From positions 7,467,000 to 7,530,999 of the forward strand of contig OY482863.1 of the NCBI GenBank assembly GCA_960531495.1: a stretch of DNA of 64,000 nucleotides, written 5' to 3'. Under the pieces are notes generated by a model, which saw nothing but the letters and a program-made list of their open reading frames with translations, searched no databases and was not told the origin of the DNA. The DNA comes from Zeus faber (taxonomy: Eukaryota; Chordata; Actinopteri; Zeiformes; Zeidae). Both the position numbers and the translations under genes were made by a program. This document shows positions 34,101 through 46,838 of this stretch, in pieces (position 1 is the stretch's first letter; every line of letters begins with the position of its first letter).

Positions 34101-37100
34101 GTGCTTGTGCCCTGTATTTTTATGTTTCACCATCATCTGAGCATTTGAAACCACTTAAAACAACCTACTTGTTAATATGAATTTCTCTTTAGTCATCGCA
34201 AAGAATTTGAGTATGTGAGGACGATGCACATACACAAGTTGCTCTTTAACTTTTTGCAGCTTGGGCCCTGCTCAAGTACTAAAGACTCTTGTCTTATTTT
34301 GCTTGTTTACATCATCCCTATGGATTGCTGGTTGATGCCGCAGGGGTTGTTTTTTTTTTTTTGTTGTTGTTTTTTTAACATGGGTGACATCAGCTATCAG
34401 GAGTTTGCAAATGGGACAGTTTCGACAGGTGTCAATTATATACGGTTGTTAGTTTAGAAATTCTTCCAAGAAAAACATTGCTCGCTGACAGGTATGTGAA
34501 ATATCCTCCTTAGCCCTGCGTGGCTGTTCGTGACGGTGGCTTATACGATCTTTGTAGCTCGTATTTCCACCTGAGAGACAAACCGGTTTGCGCAGTCTTT
34601 GTCACCCGCCACCATTAAACGCAGGGTTTGGACTACAGATCCAAGCTTAAAGATCAACGCGCAGATTGGCATACACTAGGGGTGCAGCAGACCACAAAAC
34701 TCACGCTTTGGATATTTTACGTCTCCTTTTGGAGCGAAACCAGTGCGTATGGAACGAAACCCTACGTGATGGGGACACTTTCTCCGTGACACTCTCCCCG
34801 ATCGCCCCCTCTCCATGCGTTATGAGCAGAAAATAATCTTAACGAGTCTACGAGTCATGCCACATTCCTCTGTGCCCTGTTATAAATCTTATTGAAGTGA
34901 AATGTTAATTAAAGCAGCGGCACTTGTGACTTATTGTTTACGAACTTTTGCCCATGGTCTTCCATGAAAACAGCATAACAGATGTCCAATGTTTAAATAA
35001 TATTTTAAAATACATAAAATATTCAATACTCAATAGCAGTCAAAATTCAAATGCAATATGACACATGCGTGAAACCTCCTTCCTTTAAACATGCTAGTGA
35101 ATGGGGAAAAAATTTGATTTTATTTGCCCCTGAATGTAAATCAAATAAGAAACGACTATCGTGTTCAATTTCTCACATTTATAACAAACTAAATTTCATG
35201 AGAATCTGTTCATATTAAGGCAAGTTACAGTCTATTCTGTCTGCGTCTCTCAATAGATATTGTCTTTGTTTACTAGCGGACCTTGACCGCTCCAATATGG
35301 CGGATGCACAGACGTATAACGGCGACATACTGCGGCTCATTCCCGACATGTGGTAAAGTAGCAGCAGCTTAGCGCGATGTACCGCAAACCAATCGTCTGT
35401 CTTGTCATTCTTCTTTTCACGGCAATTATGCATCGAGATATAGGGAATTATGACCTTAAATAGTAACAGTGGCAGTAAAACGGTATTTCACTATGATGGT
35501 TAAATTTTGCAATTGATCCACGGTTCACATGCGAGCCGAACCCTGGTGGGCGACCGGTACAGATCACGGATCAACTGCTTTCCGTTACACCACTAGCATA
35601 CCCACTGAATTCATGTTTGGGGAAATTCTGTAGCAATTCAACTTGGGACACCAAAAAATCGGACATTGCCCGCCAATTTTAGAGTGACGTGACGTGGGGG
35701 GAGACGGGACGGAGATAGCGCTACAGTGAATGGCAAGTAGAAGAGATGAGAGAGACGCTCAGAGTGTGTTTTTATTTTGGATTTGGGTTTATTTCCGCAT
35801 TTCCTACTTGTACGAAAAGAAAAACGTAAACATCCGCTCCGTCCCGCTGGGAGCAGTCCCGCTGAGCCCCGGCTCTCTCTTCGGAGAGGAAGCGTCTCTC
35901 ACGGAGATCTCGTGGATGTATTGTAAAAAACTGTATTTCATTTGTGTTAATATTCTTCAAATTTACTTGTAAATAATAAATCATAAACACGGCACTTCGC
36001 CATCCTAAATAGCTGTGAAACTAAGTGACTGACCTGCCGAATGACTGGACAAAGCACCTGCGTTTTTCATGTATTTTTGCCCTTTCTGCCTGTAAAAAAG
36101 GTTTACCTTCTTTTTTTTTTTTTTTTTGTTTTGTTTTTTCAAATCATCTTCTCCACAAGCCAGAGATTGTAAATTCCTCAAAGAAAAATCCTGATAGTGG
36201 CTCTTGAACTATTCCTGTTATAACAGGATCAGGATTACACGGAATCACATCACTCCCATCTCGGTAATGGCTCGGCTTTTGAGATGTTTTACAGCCTCCG
36301 CAGAAGTTACCCATGTAAAATAGTCCCCAGCAAAAAACAAAAAACAAAAAGCAGAACTAGAAATCGTATATTCTGGTTTATTCGATTATTATCATCGGTA
36401 TGTCAGTTATTATCTAATGCACAAGGAAAAATAAACCATTTCGATGCTCATGTGAATCCAATTGGAGGGGCGCAACCTTGCAAAAATTAGTATTGTCAAT
36501 ATCTAAAAATGTATGTACTCATTTGTAGCTTTTAAAATGTTGCTATATTTTGAAAATGATGATGACAGTAGGCCTTAAATTCACTGTTTATAAGTCGTGT
36601 AACGGAAAAGCCTCAACAGGCTCCCTCCGACAATTACTGCAACCGAAACGGGTTTTCAGGGAGAACTGTCCGAACGTTTTCTTACTTTTTTTTTTTTTTT
36701 AACTCTATTTCCATCCCCAAACCCTGGGGAACAGCAGGGTCAGCCAGAACTACTCCCCCACCCCAACCCAATCTCTCCCAACCCCCCAGTTACTACTTCC
36801 CACCTCCTCTCCCGCTGCCTTCCCCCTCCACACCGTATGTGGAGGGAGGGAGGGAGGGAGGAAGAGAGAGAGACCCACTCCCACCAGTACCCTGTTTGAT
36901 GGGAGAGTAAAGCGGGGTGTAGGGTAGAAGGGCCATGACTAAGCAGGTTCCCTACTCTCCTCCTCTGACCAGTAGGAACTCTGGGTAGCATAGATTGTGT
37001 TGAAACAAGGTTCATTCATGACATGTCAGCATCCCATGTCTGGATGCAGATGAGCACATATACATAAACTTGTGTAACACACCACCAGGCTAACAATGAC

Positions 37101-40100
37101 ACATCCTGGAACGTGACGGCCGTGAAAGGGGAACGTGCCCCGTCACATCGGTGACAGCGTGTGATTTAGGATTCGACCAAGCGGCCGCGCTGTTTATCTC
37201 CGCGCTACCGTACAAGTTGGGTTTGTTTTCCACGCGGAGGGAACCTCGGGCTCTCTAATGGAAGTCAGCTGGACGCCTGGGCTTCAATAGCTCCCAGATC
37301 TCCCCCTTTTCACCGCCGCTGTCCCCTTTATCGCCGGATAACGTTTGCCGAGGGGAGCCGCCGTCTAGTTTAGTCTGGTGTCTGGTTGTTTGTCCAGGTG
37401 TGGCGTGCGACTGCCGTTTCACCCCCACGACCCCCCCCCCCCCAACGCAGTATATTGTACTTCAGAGGGGAAACTTTGGACCGCTTCCAGATATCAAGGT
37501 TTAGCTTGCACTTGTGTAAACACCTGGTCAGAGGGTTGTATTCGATCAACCTGGCTGGGATTTAAGTAGGTGTTTTAGGAGGGTGGGAGGGTGGCGGTGT
37601 TAGCGGTTCCACCTGTAGGGGGTCCCCATGGTTTCCACATGGCATTACCCACCCAATCATGCTGGGGGGGGGGGGGGATGATGGGACAGGATAGTTTTGT
37701 GTGGAGGTGACAAAAGGGGGGAAGGGGCCTGGATTTGGGAGGGGAGGGTGCTTGGAGGGAGTTTCTCAGGCGTGTGTTAGCCATAAAAGGGCATTGTGTG
37801 AGATCACACCCTTGAGTCATTCAATACGCAAAGAAACACCGCCTCCACATCCACCATTAGCTCCAGATGTGTAGCAGAGCACCAAAAAGGCTTCACGCGG
37901 GGTCAACCCCGGCCCGGTAACCTACTTATCTGGCCAGTGGAAAGGTTCAGTGATTATCTGTTACAGAAAGGCCCACGCTGTATTGATGCTGCTTTTGTAG
38001 GCTCGGTTCAACAAAGCGTAGGGATGATGGAAAAAAAGTGTGATCAATCTTGGAAAAAAAGCAACTGATTTGTAGGTTACCTTTTCATCATCCACACGTT
38101 CATTAAATGTGTTTTGCGTGTGTGTAACCTAAGCAACTACCTGGCCTGTTGTTGAAACATCAACATATCTCGGATAACTTCTGCTTCTACATTGGGCCCA
38201 CAAAAACACTGACACACAATGTGGTCCAGCCCCCCCGGCTATAGAGATCCTCGTGTTGATTTTTTTCATTTTTTAGTTTTTTTTGTCCCACCCTGCAGTC
38301 CCCCCAACTCCCGTCTGTATTTATTTTTACAATATACAAAAAGGCAAATCAAAATTGCTGTAAAATTAAGCAAAAATTGTACATAAAAATAGACAATATA
38401 CAATAAACCTGAAAATTAACAAATACAATTTTCTTTTTTTTATTATTAATTAATATATATTCTATAAATTTCTTTTAAATTTGTCTATGGACAAGAAACC
38501 TCAAAAGTAATGTGTTTTACAATGTACAGTAAAAACGAAAAAGCCATAAAACAAAGCTAAAAACTAACCGTAAACAAGAATATTTTTGTAATTTAGAATC
38601 AGCCCAAATAATTAACAAGAAACACTAAAGGGGGGAGGAGGCACGGGGGTTCAGTGGCGCTTAACGAGCGGGTTGATGACTGTCTACTAAACGCGCAGAT
38701 GGGATGTATCTGTTTATTTGCGCATACCTGTAAGTGCCTCAAATTTGAGACCTGGACATTGGAGATTTTACACATATTTTTAAAGGACCATACTGGCCAA
38801 ATTGTTTACCAGGCGGCACACGCATTTTAGATGTGACTGAGATTAGACTGACCATTTTCCCCATGATTTCCCCATAGATTTTTAACGTTGTCTCTTTTTA
38901 CCTGCTAAAACAAAGTTTTAAAGGTCCTGGTCCTTTTTGAGCATGTGGTCAGTTTAGAGATAACCATAGGGAAACAGATAAACATGTCGCCTGATCCCCC
39001 TCACACCCTGCCCACAAACCTAGACCAGACTCTCAGGTAAATAAACAGCATTTTGGGCCGCATCGCGCCATGTGTTTCCACAGAGTGCCAGCGACATCTC
39101 CACTGTAACTGGAACCCCTGCAGCAGTCTCCAGCTGTCAAAAAGATAGTAAAAGTGTTATAAACTGTTCACATAAGGCAGCTGTGCAAACCACCAATCTA
39201 TCATGAGGCCCACCAAAAGTGTACCGTGCCTCTGTGTAGCAAACTGTCAGCTTCGTTGGAGTGCCTCTGCCTGACAACTGACCCACAAACAGCTCCCTTC
39301 ATGGTTTGATATTCTTGTTGCGCTGAACTAACTAACGTTCCTAAAGCTGTCACTATCCACCACAGCCCTATTGAGCTGCCATACCTATTGCTGTAAAAAC
39401 TTGTGCTGGGGGAATAAAAAAAATATATTGTAGATCAGAGCAAAATAGTCCCAAAAAGAGAGCTGCGGCAGAGTGGTAAGTCTCTCACTAGTGAAGCGTT
39501 CAGGGAGGTTGTGCTATAGACACTTACAACTGATGCGGACCAACATTTTAAAAGGCCTGGGTGGGGGAAAAAATAGCGAACCTATCCCGCAATGGACAAC
39601 TACTGCACAAGTCATGGAGATGTGTGGCCATTCCCCTATTCTGTTCCCATATCAACAAATGCTTCGGTGGAGCAACCGTTCCTGTGTATTCCACTAAACC
39701 AAGACAAAAAGAAAAAGCTAGACTCTCCTAGTGGACCCCCAAACAATAACCACCTGAACTTCTCCATGGCTTTTTTTTTTGTTTTGTTTTTTTGCCGCAC
39801 TTACTCTGAGGAAACTATTCTGAAATGTCTAGCTCTCGGAACTAAAACACAGAGCTGTTTTGGCGCAGTTCCATACAAAACAGAGGCAGCCAAGTGCAAA
39901 TTATAATTTATTTGTGCGGGAGTGTTTCGTTTTATTTATCAAAGTCATTAAAAAAAAAAAGGATGTTGGTGGCCAATGTTGCCGTACAAATATAAGGAAA
40001 ACACTGACTTTCTGGGAAACCGCAACACCCAGTGTGTGAAGTGTGCTACCTGTGCGGATGTGTGACGTGACAGGTATCCTTATCTTGACAAAGATTACAG

Positions 40101-42633
40101 TCCACAAACAGAAACGCAGGTGTCGCCGGCACACCTTTTACTTGATATCAGACAGCTGCTCGCCATGCAAATCATAAGGTTTTTCAGTTAATCGAATGAC
40201 ACAGCTTCCGTTTGGAAGGCGAGGCTACTTTTCCTCATACACTATTCATAGACAGTTTGCTCCTCGCATTACAGGGAAACGGACATAAAATGAAGAAACC
40301 CTGAGTGTTATCGTCACACTTGTGTCTAGGAAATGACGCTGGGCTGATAAGGTGCTGATGGTATAACCATTGAGCGCGTTCTTACAATTGGCGGCATTGG
40401 CGGTATTGTGTTGTGTGAGCTCCAGACCTCCAGCCCCAGTCATTCTGGATGCTGACAGGGCTGTACAGGCTCATACGCGTAAACGCATCAGAAAACTCCA
40501 GGGGAGCTAGTCGGTGGTCTGTCAGCATATGCTAGAATGCATGCCAGAGATCCAGTGCCAGGAAAAGGGCATGCCAGGAATGTTCCATCCAAGTTTCTGC
40601 GTGCACCATTGCTAAAAAAAAAAAAGACACTTGAAGGCCATTAATGCGCACACAGATGACGGACGATTCCCGCACGAACAGCTTTCACACCTTGCCCTCA
40701 AAATACCGGTCCAAGATAATAAAATCGCCAATAGTTTGTTTGTAAACGGTACACTTTACAGAGAAAGGATTGGACTGTGGATTCAACAGCTAATGTGACA
40801 AATGTTGGCCCTGGTTCTCGGCCGTCAACAAGGACCATTCGTCATGATAAGTCAACGACTTCAAATCGACATTTGTGGGACCTTGTTCACATTGTTGGCA
40901 GTGAATAGGATGTAGGAATGCTGTAACTAGGATGTGTTTTGGTTGTATTCCAAGGCTTCACGGTAGCAGGGAAAAGGACTTGAAAACCAAGATACGGTAT
41001 CTTTTCCCCTTTTTTATGTGTTGCAGACTCGCGTCAGTCTGCGCACATCAGGAATTTACGATTTGTCCACTTCATTTTATCACCCCTAAGTAGAGGGTGT
41101 GCGCCGAAAGCGCTGTCATTTTTTTATTCCCGTTGATCTGATATGTTTTTGAGAACCCTCAAATTAAAGCTGACAGTCTGTGTTTAGTAGCGATTCTGCC
41201 TCACCAGATAGCAGGAAAGGGCACAGCCGGAAAACCCAGCCTCCTCCCGACTGCAACCCTCTCACGCACCTTGGCTGAATAATTGAGTAATTCATGAAAT
41301 ATCGCTCAGAAAGCCAAGTCAGTAGGGGGGCGGCACAAAGACAAAAAAAATTGGCTCGCCAAAAATTGACTGCTTCCAGTGACTGGTGTATGTATTGACT
41401 TGTGAATGCTTCCGTTTTTGTGCGCAAAACGTAGCACCTGCGTGAAGGGGCTGTATTTTCTCAACTTTGGACTGTTTGTTAGTAACTCGTGCACCACTGA
41501 GTGCCCCGCCCCCCTGGAGATCACTGGTGGTTGAGAGGCTCATAGCCACATTGCCAGTAACTGGACCATCAACGATATGGGAAATATCAAGACTCTTAAC
41601 AGCCTGCATGTCTGATTGGTGGGCGTCGCGTAGGGGATTTTTCTTTTTATCAAAGGGACGCATCATATTATAAAAACATAGGTCATGGGAAAAGTTAGCC
41701 GTTTTATTAAAGACTGTTTTTAATCATGCCAGGGGCCTACTAGAGGTCTTTTTAAGAAATGCTCTTTGATCCGTCCCGATGCAGACTGTTTTCTTTTAAA
41801 ATAACCTCTGCAGGATAGACAAACTGACAAGCACCACATTGACCATTTTATATTATGTTTCATGCGGTTCATGTTCCCTGCGCTTTATTTGTTCACTATA
41901 TTATATATTTCTATGTTACACACTATATATTTGTAAATAATTTCAGCGGCCAACCACTGATGCTCTGCAAATGCTACGAGGCTGGATGTCTCTACGATAA
42001 TGTGCCGCGTATACAGCGTACCTATAATGTACACGCACACACCCACACACAAAGGTATAGACGAGAATCACAGAATGTGGGCGTTATTAAACAAATGTAT
42101 GATTTTTTCCACATACGCCACAGGGCCATAATTTCCAGAGTGGCGTAAAGTGAAAGGATATTACAACGCTATCGCATGCCAGGACTGCACAGCCCCGTGA
42201 TGAGTTCTCCAGACCCTGTGGGCCGGAGATTTCCACAGCCGTCTTTCTCTCTGTCTGCTTTCACAAAACACCCCCACACCCCCCGCCCCGCAACCCCCCC
42301 GACCCCCTGAAACCTCACTGCCCCCACACTCTTGTTTGGCCTCAAGGCAGTTATTCATCGAATCACTCTCCTTTTCTGCTCTCCCTTCTCCCAACCCTCA
42401 TTACGTCGAGTGCCCTCTGTCTGAATCACCTGTCTGACTGTCTCTGTCTCTGTCTCTCTCTCTCTCCTCCCTCCCGTCCCCTCCGTCTCCGGGCTGTGTA
42501 CTCTGGGCCAAGTAAAGTCGAGTGCATTCCTGGGCGCTGAGAGCAACTGAGCGAAGGCTCGGCTTTGAGGCTCCAAAAAAATAAAAAATACGGTTGGGGT
42601 TTCTGTGTCTGCGCATGTGCTCATATGTGTGTG

Positions 42634-42686
<53 letters not shown>

Positions 42687-42927
42687 GTTGTTTCAGGTGC
42701 TGTGCAATGGCCCCGGGACCTGCGTCCCCCTATGTGCAGCAGGGCTTCTGCTCGGCATTCTGGGATTGAAGAAAGTCCCGATCGTTTACGTCGAAAGCAT
42801 ATGCCGGGTCGAGACGCTGTCGCTTTCTGGAAAGATCCTCTACCCGCTGTCGGATTACTTCTTCGTGCAGTGGTCCACTCTGCGAGATAAATACCCCAAA
42901 TCCATTTTCCTTGGAAGAATAGTCTAA
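31122..42927 (+). CDS. alg14: UDP-GlcNAc transferase membrane subunit ALG14
   Basis: Membrane partner of ALG13. The ALG13-ALG14 pair adds the second GlcNAc to dolichol-PP-GlcNAc on the cytosolic face of the ER, in N-glycan precursor synthesis. Four coding exons: 31122-31266, 32940-33091, 33436-33558 and 42697-42927, with GT-AG introns and matching phases. The product is 216 residues, the same length as human ALG14. Residues 5-26 form one hydrophobic N-terminal membrane anchor. Conserved blocks are VVAGSGGHTTEILRL (about 44-58), SPRHYVLADTD, HRIPRSREVRQSW in exon 3, and NGPGTCVP, VYVESICRVETLS and the C-terminal YPKSIFLGRIV in exon 4. The start chosen is the only ATG directly before the anchor. 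Introns 1 and 3 (1.7 and 9.1 kb) are rich in repeats. It lies 3.9 kb upstream of cnn3 in the same direction. Confidence 0.97.
31395..32311. repeat. 28-bp tandem array 2 in alg14 intron 1
   Basis: About 32 units of the same 28-bp motif as 28115-29017, same orientation, with extra variants (CTCTACC deletions, CTAAACATAACC). It starts about 130 bp after the alg14 exon 1 donor and fills more than half of intron 1. Confidence 0.96.
31701..31728. repeat. Interstitial telomere-like repeat
   Basis: CTAA followed by four exact CCCTAA units, embedded in the 28-bp array. It matches the vertebrate telomere repeat, C-rich strand. Confidence 0.9.
32430..32675 (+). repeat. Dispersed repeat in alg14 intron 1 (copy 1)
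   Basis: TTTGACCCATCCTGGCTTG, then a G-run and CAGCCAGGAGC, GCCTGGGGACC and GTCCATCGCTGGTCAG match 44730-44965 block for block. Both copies are preceded by a CA-rich stretch and a GATGGTGGCCAGTGAAA-like segment. It is a common teleost element and non-coding. Confidence 0.75.
33750..33860. repeat. Retroposon tail fragment in alg14 intron 3
   Basis: AAAGACAGATACTTTATTCA then TCCCTCGC resembles the teleost 'agatactttattgatccc' 3'-end motif, followed by A-rich sequence. Fragment only. Confidence 0.5.
33861..42634. other. alg14 intron 3, mostly unrecognised
   Basis: Non-coding sequence with several homopolymers (T runs near 34349 and 36112-36127, C near 37429-37443, G near 37665-37678), a GGGA-rich patch near 36840, and a dispersed repeat at 39455-39595. 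No nested gene with recognisable family similarity was found on either strand. The open frames here are short and have no motif. Confidence 0.5.
39455..39595 (+). repeat. Dispersed repeat, copy in alg14 intron 3
   Basis: GACCAACATTTTAAAAGGCC, then GGGTGGGGGAAAAAATAGC and GAACCTATCC. The same core appears at 54665-54775 and 58870-58995 (CATTTTAATAAGGYCC, then GCGAACTTATC or GTGAACCTATCC). Preceded in all three by a GCAGAG/GTAAAGC-type segment. Confidence 0.65.
42635..42682 (+). repeat. (TGTC)n microsatellite abutting the alg14 exon 4 acceptor
   Basis: About twelve TGTC units followed by TCTCTGTTGTTTCAG and exon 4 at 42697. The tetramer supplies most of the pyrimidine-rich sequence ahead of the acceptor. 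Confidence 0.93.
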
Positions 42928-44729
42928 GTCTAAGTCCAACTGAGTGCAATATGTGTGTGCAACATTTTTCAAAAGGATTTGATATCCCGTTGAACTATTT
43001 GACTCTCAGCTAAAGCGAGTGAAAGCCAAGGATAAAATCAGCGCTTCGGAGTATTAGACCGTCCCCTGGACATTCCGGTTTTGCATTGACGCTGAGCAAG
43101 AATCACACCATGGTAATGCCTGAATGGGATGTGGAAGAACGGCTGTCACGGGTTCGGGACGACGTGGCCACATCGCCACACCTGACACGCAGCGACGGGA
43201 AGAGACCGAGACAAGGCGGCACTGACACTTGGCAAGCTTCTGATCGTCTCCGTCAATGGCTCTCATATAGAACATCAGGATTTTAAACTTTTTCATCAAA
43301 ACCCTTATTTTACCGTAAACGGGACGTTGCATAAGCAGAGTTTTGATTCCATCTTGACTTTTCTTGAGGATTTCCATGGCCTTTAACTGTATGTTTGTAA
43401 CAAATGTTGCTTTAACGGGCATGTAAAACCTGGCACATATTATGAATACCAACGCCAACTGTTACTTCATTCTGTACCGTGAACACTGTCCATATTGACA
43501 GATTCATTCAGTTGTAATGTTGACTGTCCAAGAACGGAAAAGATACCATTGTGCTGACGTTTCTGGAGGGTTTTTTTTGTATTGTTTTTTCCCTGTGCCT
43601 AGAGTAAGAAATGTTACAACTCTTGTTGGTCTCTCCTTTTTGTGATTCCTTTCCTGTCCCTGGGTGTCGCGTTGGACAGGAAGTGTAGGGACCAAGAGCC
43701 CGGCTGATGCAGAGTAGAGGGCAGGCCGAGCTGACATCTGGAAGCTATTTATAGAACTTATCTTTAAACATCTGTGTCAGATATGTGCACATCCTGTAGT
43801 AACGGGAATATGTTTCGCTCCTAGCACGGAGTGCAACGAAGCCGGGCGCACGAGTAACGAGTTTCATTCGATGTGCAGGAATGCGCTGTGTGGTAATGAT
43901 CAACCTCAAAAACGCATTGAGACAACTGAAATGGAATGCAAGTTCATTGGGAGCGTGGTGAGCACAGCCCGAGTCGGTAGAAACAGTAGATTGTACCCAA
44001 ACCATGGGTAGGCCGTCATTTTACCGTATAATGAACCCGGCTCGCCAACTTAACCGCGGCAGGTTTGCCGCCCAGGTGTCGATATTGGCAAACCTGTCCC
44101 GGGTTGCTCAGTTAAAGTGAGCGAGACAAGGAGCGCCGTGGCAGCCTTCCAGACGTCAAGGTATTAAAGGACCTGACTCTGGGAGCTCTGGAGATGTCCT
44201 CTGTAGGCGTGAGGGTGTTGAACGCGAGCCAATGCCCCAGAGCCAGCATTTCAGCATCCCTACGCAGGGATCGGAGTCTTCTTGCTATGGAGGTTACGTC
44301 TGATAAGCTGTGTTTAAAGGCTCATTATATACCAATACCGCATTGATCTCGTAGATCTAGCGATGGCCAACACCTTCTACTTTGCATCAAAATGCAGCCG
44401 GTTGCAATGAACTCGTCTACCAACCCACGAAGGGGCGAACACAGCAGGGCTATTGTCCCGGAGGTGTCACCGAGTCGCAGCCAAATACGAAATCCTTAGC
44501 GTTTGAAATCCGAGCCCAAATGAAGACAGCGGTGTCATTGTACCCTTGACGGGAATGGCGAACCTCGGCCTTCGAACTTAAGCCGGGTGAAATCAAAGCT
44601 ACCTTTCTCTCTCTCTCTCTCGGGAGAAGTAAAGCAGTGTCGGATAAGCCTGTCTTTCTTCTCTCGCAGCCTTTTCTTCTGCGTCGTGTCTGCGAATGCG
44701 CTCCCGCGTGACCTTGGAGTCCAGGGATC
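42928..44729. other. Intergenic between alg14 and cnn3, first part
   Basis: Includes the alg14 3' UTR of unknown length; no canonical AATAAA is obvious within the first few hundred bases. No further gene or recognised repeat. Confidence 0.45.
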
Positions 44730-44965
44730 GACGTAAAGAAGATTCTTTTTTTTTTTTTTTAATCAGACACACCACAACACATGCACTCACGGCGACCAAC
44801 ACACGCACGCACACACACGCTTCAAATGGTGGCCGGTGAAATGAGTTCTCTGCTTTTGACCCATCCTGGCTTGCCCTTTGGGGGGGGCAGCCAGGAGCAG
44901 TGACAGGTACAGCGACACGCCCGGGGACCAATTAAAGGTGTCCATCGCTGGTCAGGCGATGTTGT
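44730..44965 (+). repeat. Dispersed repeat (copy 2 of 32430-32675)
   Basis: Shows the blocks TTTGACCCATCCTGGCTTG, CAGCCAGGAGCAGTGACAG, GCCCGGGGACCA and GTCCATCGCTGGTCAGGC. It begins after a 16-T run and a CA-rich stretch as in copy 1. Confidence 0.75.
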
Positions 44966-44984
44966 GCATGTTTTTAGTGGGGGT

Positions 44985-45165
44985 CCTTACTGACGTTACA
45001 TGAAGGGAACCCCATGTGAGCGCGGGGAGAAAATGCAAACTCCACGCGGAAAGGCCCCCAATCAAGAGATAAGCCTCCGGAGTGCGGCGCCAACAGCGCC
45101 CCAGGTGGGAATCGAACCCAGGGCCTTCTTGCTGCGAGGCAGTGCAATGTGTCACGGTACCCCCC
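44985..45165 (-). mobile_element. tRNA-derived SINE, HE1-like
   Basis: On the minus strand it reads GGTACCGTGACACATTGCAC, then CTGGGTTCGATTCCCACCTG (B-box core GGTTCGATTCC), then CGTGGAGTTTGCATTTTCTC and CCCGCGCTCACATGG. This order is characteristic of fish tRNA-head SINEs. It directly follows another repeat, so the two may be a composite. Family name is tentative. Confidence 0.75.
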
Positions 45166-45656
45166 CCCCCCCCCTACACAGTGCCACATCACCCTCTAGA
45201 TATCGCAGATGTAGCAGCCTGGGGGAATTGATCCGACGTGGTTTCACGGCAAACTGGCCGTCGATCTCTCACAGCGTTTCCGTCAAGAAAGGGCCCGCCG
45301 TGGTATTCTATCTACTCGCCCCCTTTGACAAGGAAAATGACGTCGCCTTGCATCTTTTGTTTGGAGTGCACTGTCCGTTGGGGGATGTCGTTTGTGCGTC
45401 CCAAAGCGGCCAACACGCCATCCCCCATACACAGGGCAGGGTTGCAAATAAATATTACTTTCGCCTCCCACTCCTGCGCCACTTCAAGGCCGCTGCGTAA
45501 AGCAACGTGGGCGGGTGGGGTGTTGTTCTTGGGGTGCTCATCCATCGGGTGTTGTTGGCCGTGCAGCGCCAGACCGTCGGGCGAAACGCGGGGCTCAGAC
45601 AACTCCCGAGAGAGCCGCGGGGACGTCGACGGGGGCTGGAAGACGGGGCTCGGGAG

Positions 45657-45660
<4 letters not shown>

Positions 45661-45702
<42 letters not shown>
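45661..45702. repeat. (TC)n microsatellite
   Basis: 42 bp of perfect TC, immediately 5' of the LINE remnant. A second (TC)n at 46412-46436 lies at the LINE's 3' end. Confidence 0.95.
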
Positions 45703-45706
<4 letters not shown>

Positions 45707-45721
45707 GTTGTTTTAAATAGG

Positions 45722-46411
45722 AGGGGACTGGAGGGGCGGCAGGACACTGTCTGGAGGGGACGGCTCCAGAGGGGGGGACAGGAGGAGCCGTGTTGGAGGA
45801 GTTTTTACAAAGCTCCCTCCAAGAAAAGGACGGGGGACCTCCAATGGAGAGTCCTACATGGAGCCATAGCTGTCAATAGTTTTGTTTCTGTTTTTAATCC
45901 CACGGTCGCAAAGGAATGTCCATTCTGCAAACTGCCAGAGTCCGTGTTTTACTGCTTTGCAGAGTGCGACAGACTTTTAGAGCTTTTTAGTCTTTTAAAG
46001 GAAAGTTTTAAGCTCTTTGAGGAGTGGTCCAGAAACTGTTTTATTTTTGGGGTTAGATACTACCGGGCCAACGCAGAGAAATGGTGACTGCTAAATTTTC
46101 TAGTAGGGGAAGCGAAGATGGCCATCTACCTCACGAGGAGGAACAAACTGAGGGGAAAGGACGGTGTTTTAGGAAGAGTGTTTGTAGCGCTGGTCAGGGC
46201 CAGAGTCTTGATTGATTTTAACTTTCACAAACTGATGAAGAGCCTGGACGCCTTCATCAAGCTGTGGTGTTTTAACGACGCCATCTGTTCCCTGGCGGAG
46301 GACGACCTGTGCTTCCAGTCTGTTTTTAACGTGTAGGACTCTGTTAGTGAACCAAGTGTGTTGGTTGCATTGTCTGTAACTGTGAAAATAAAGATGTTTT
46401 AAAAATCAAAA
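45722..46411 (+). pseudogene. LINE (L1/Tx1-type) ORF2 C-terminal fragment, dead
   Basis: 5'-truncated 3' end of a non-LTR retrotransposon. The frame encodes GDLQWRVLHGAIAVNSF and CPFCKLPESVFYCFAEC, the C-terminal zinc-binding region that follows the reverse transcriptase in L1/Tx1-type ORF2. It runs to an in-frame TGA at 46085-46087 and continues in the same frame (AKMAIYLTRRNKLRGKDG to a stop at 46336). A 3' UTR with AATAAA near 46387 and an A-rich end follows. No reverse transcriptase domain remains, so it cannot move by itself. The intact frame apart from one stop suggests a fairly recent insertion. Confidence 0.82.
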
Positions 46412-46838
46412 AATCTCTCTCTCTCTCTCTCTCTCTGCAGGAAGGTGCCGCCCCCTGGCTACGACCGGCGGCTCTGATTGGCCGGAGGCCTTTGTCCGTC
46501 ATCCCGACGCGACGACACCCCCCCCACACCCCCCTTTTTAAGCAGACTCCCCGGCGCGTCGCTCTCTGGACCCGGGCAGCATCGCTCTCACCACGGCGCG
46601 GATTTACCTCTTGCCCTGCGGACGGTTTTCTTTTTTTTTTTTTTTTTTCGCCTCCTCCTCTCCTTCCTCCTCCTCCTCCTCCTCCTCGGAGGGGACACTG
46701 AAGTACCAAAACAAAACAAAGATCGTTCAAAAGGCGCCTCTCCCGCCGCGGTCAAGCTCAGGACATCGACTCTGATAGATTTTTATTATTATTTATTTTT
46801 TCCTTTTTCATTTTAAAGGCAAAACTTAAAAAATAAAA
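46412..46838 (+). promoter_or_regulatory. cnn3 promoter and 5' UTR region
   Basis: A (TC)n tract, then GC-rich sequence between the LINE 3' end and the cnn3 ATG. CCTTTTTAAG at 46533-46542 differs by one base from a CArG box (SRF site), which is of interest because calponin genes are SRF targets; it could equally be a weak TATA-like element. CTCTCTCTGCAGGAAGG near 46436 looks like a splice acceptor but may be chance. Confidence 0.45.

Noticed and set aside
36740..37015. Possible nested gene in alg14 intron 3
   Set aside because: The frame is short and low in complexity, lacks splice or domain support, and spans GGGA-rich repeats.
44985..45165. tRNA gene suggested by a B-box sequence
   Set aside because: The A/B-box region continues into a SINE body and cannot fold as a complete tRNA. 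The same holds for 1811-2008.
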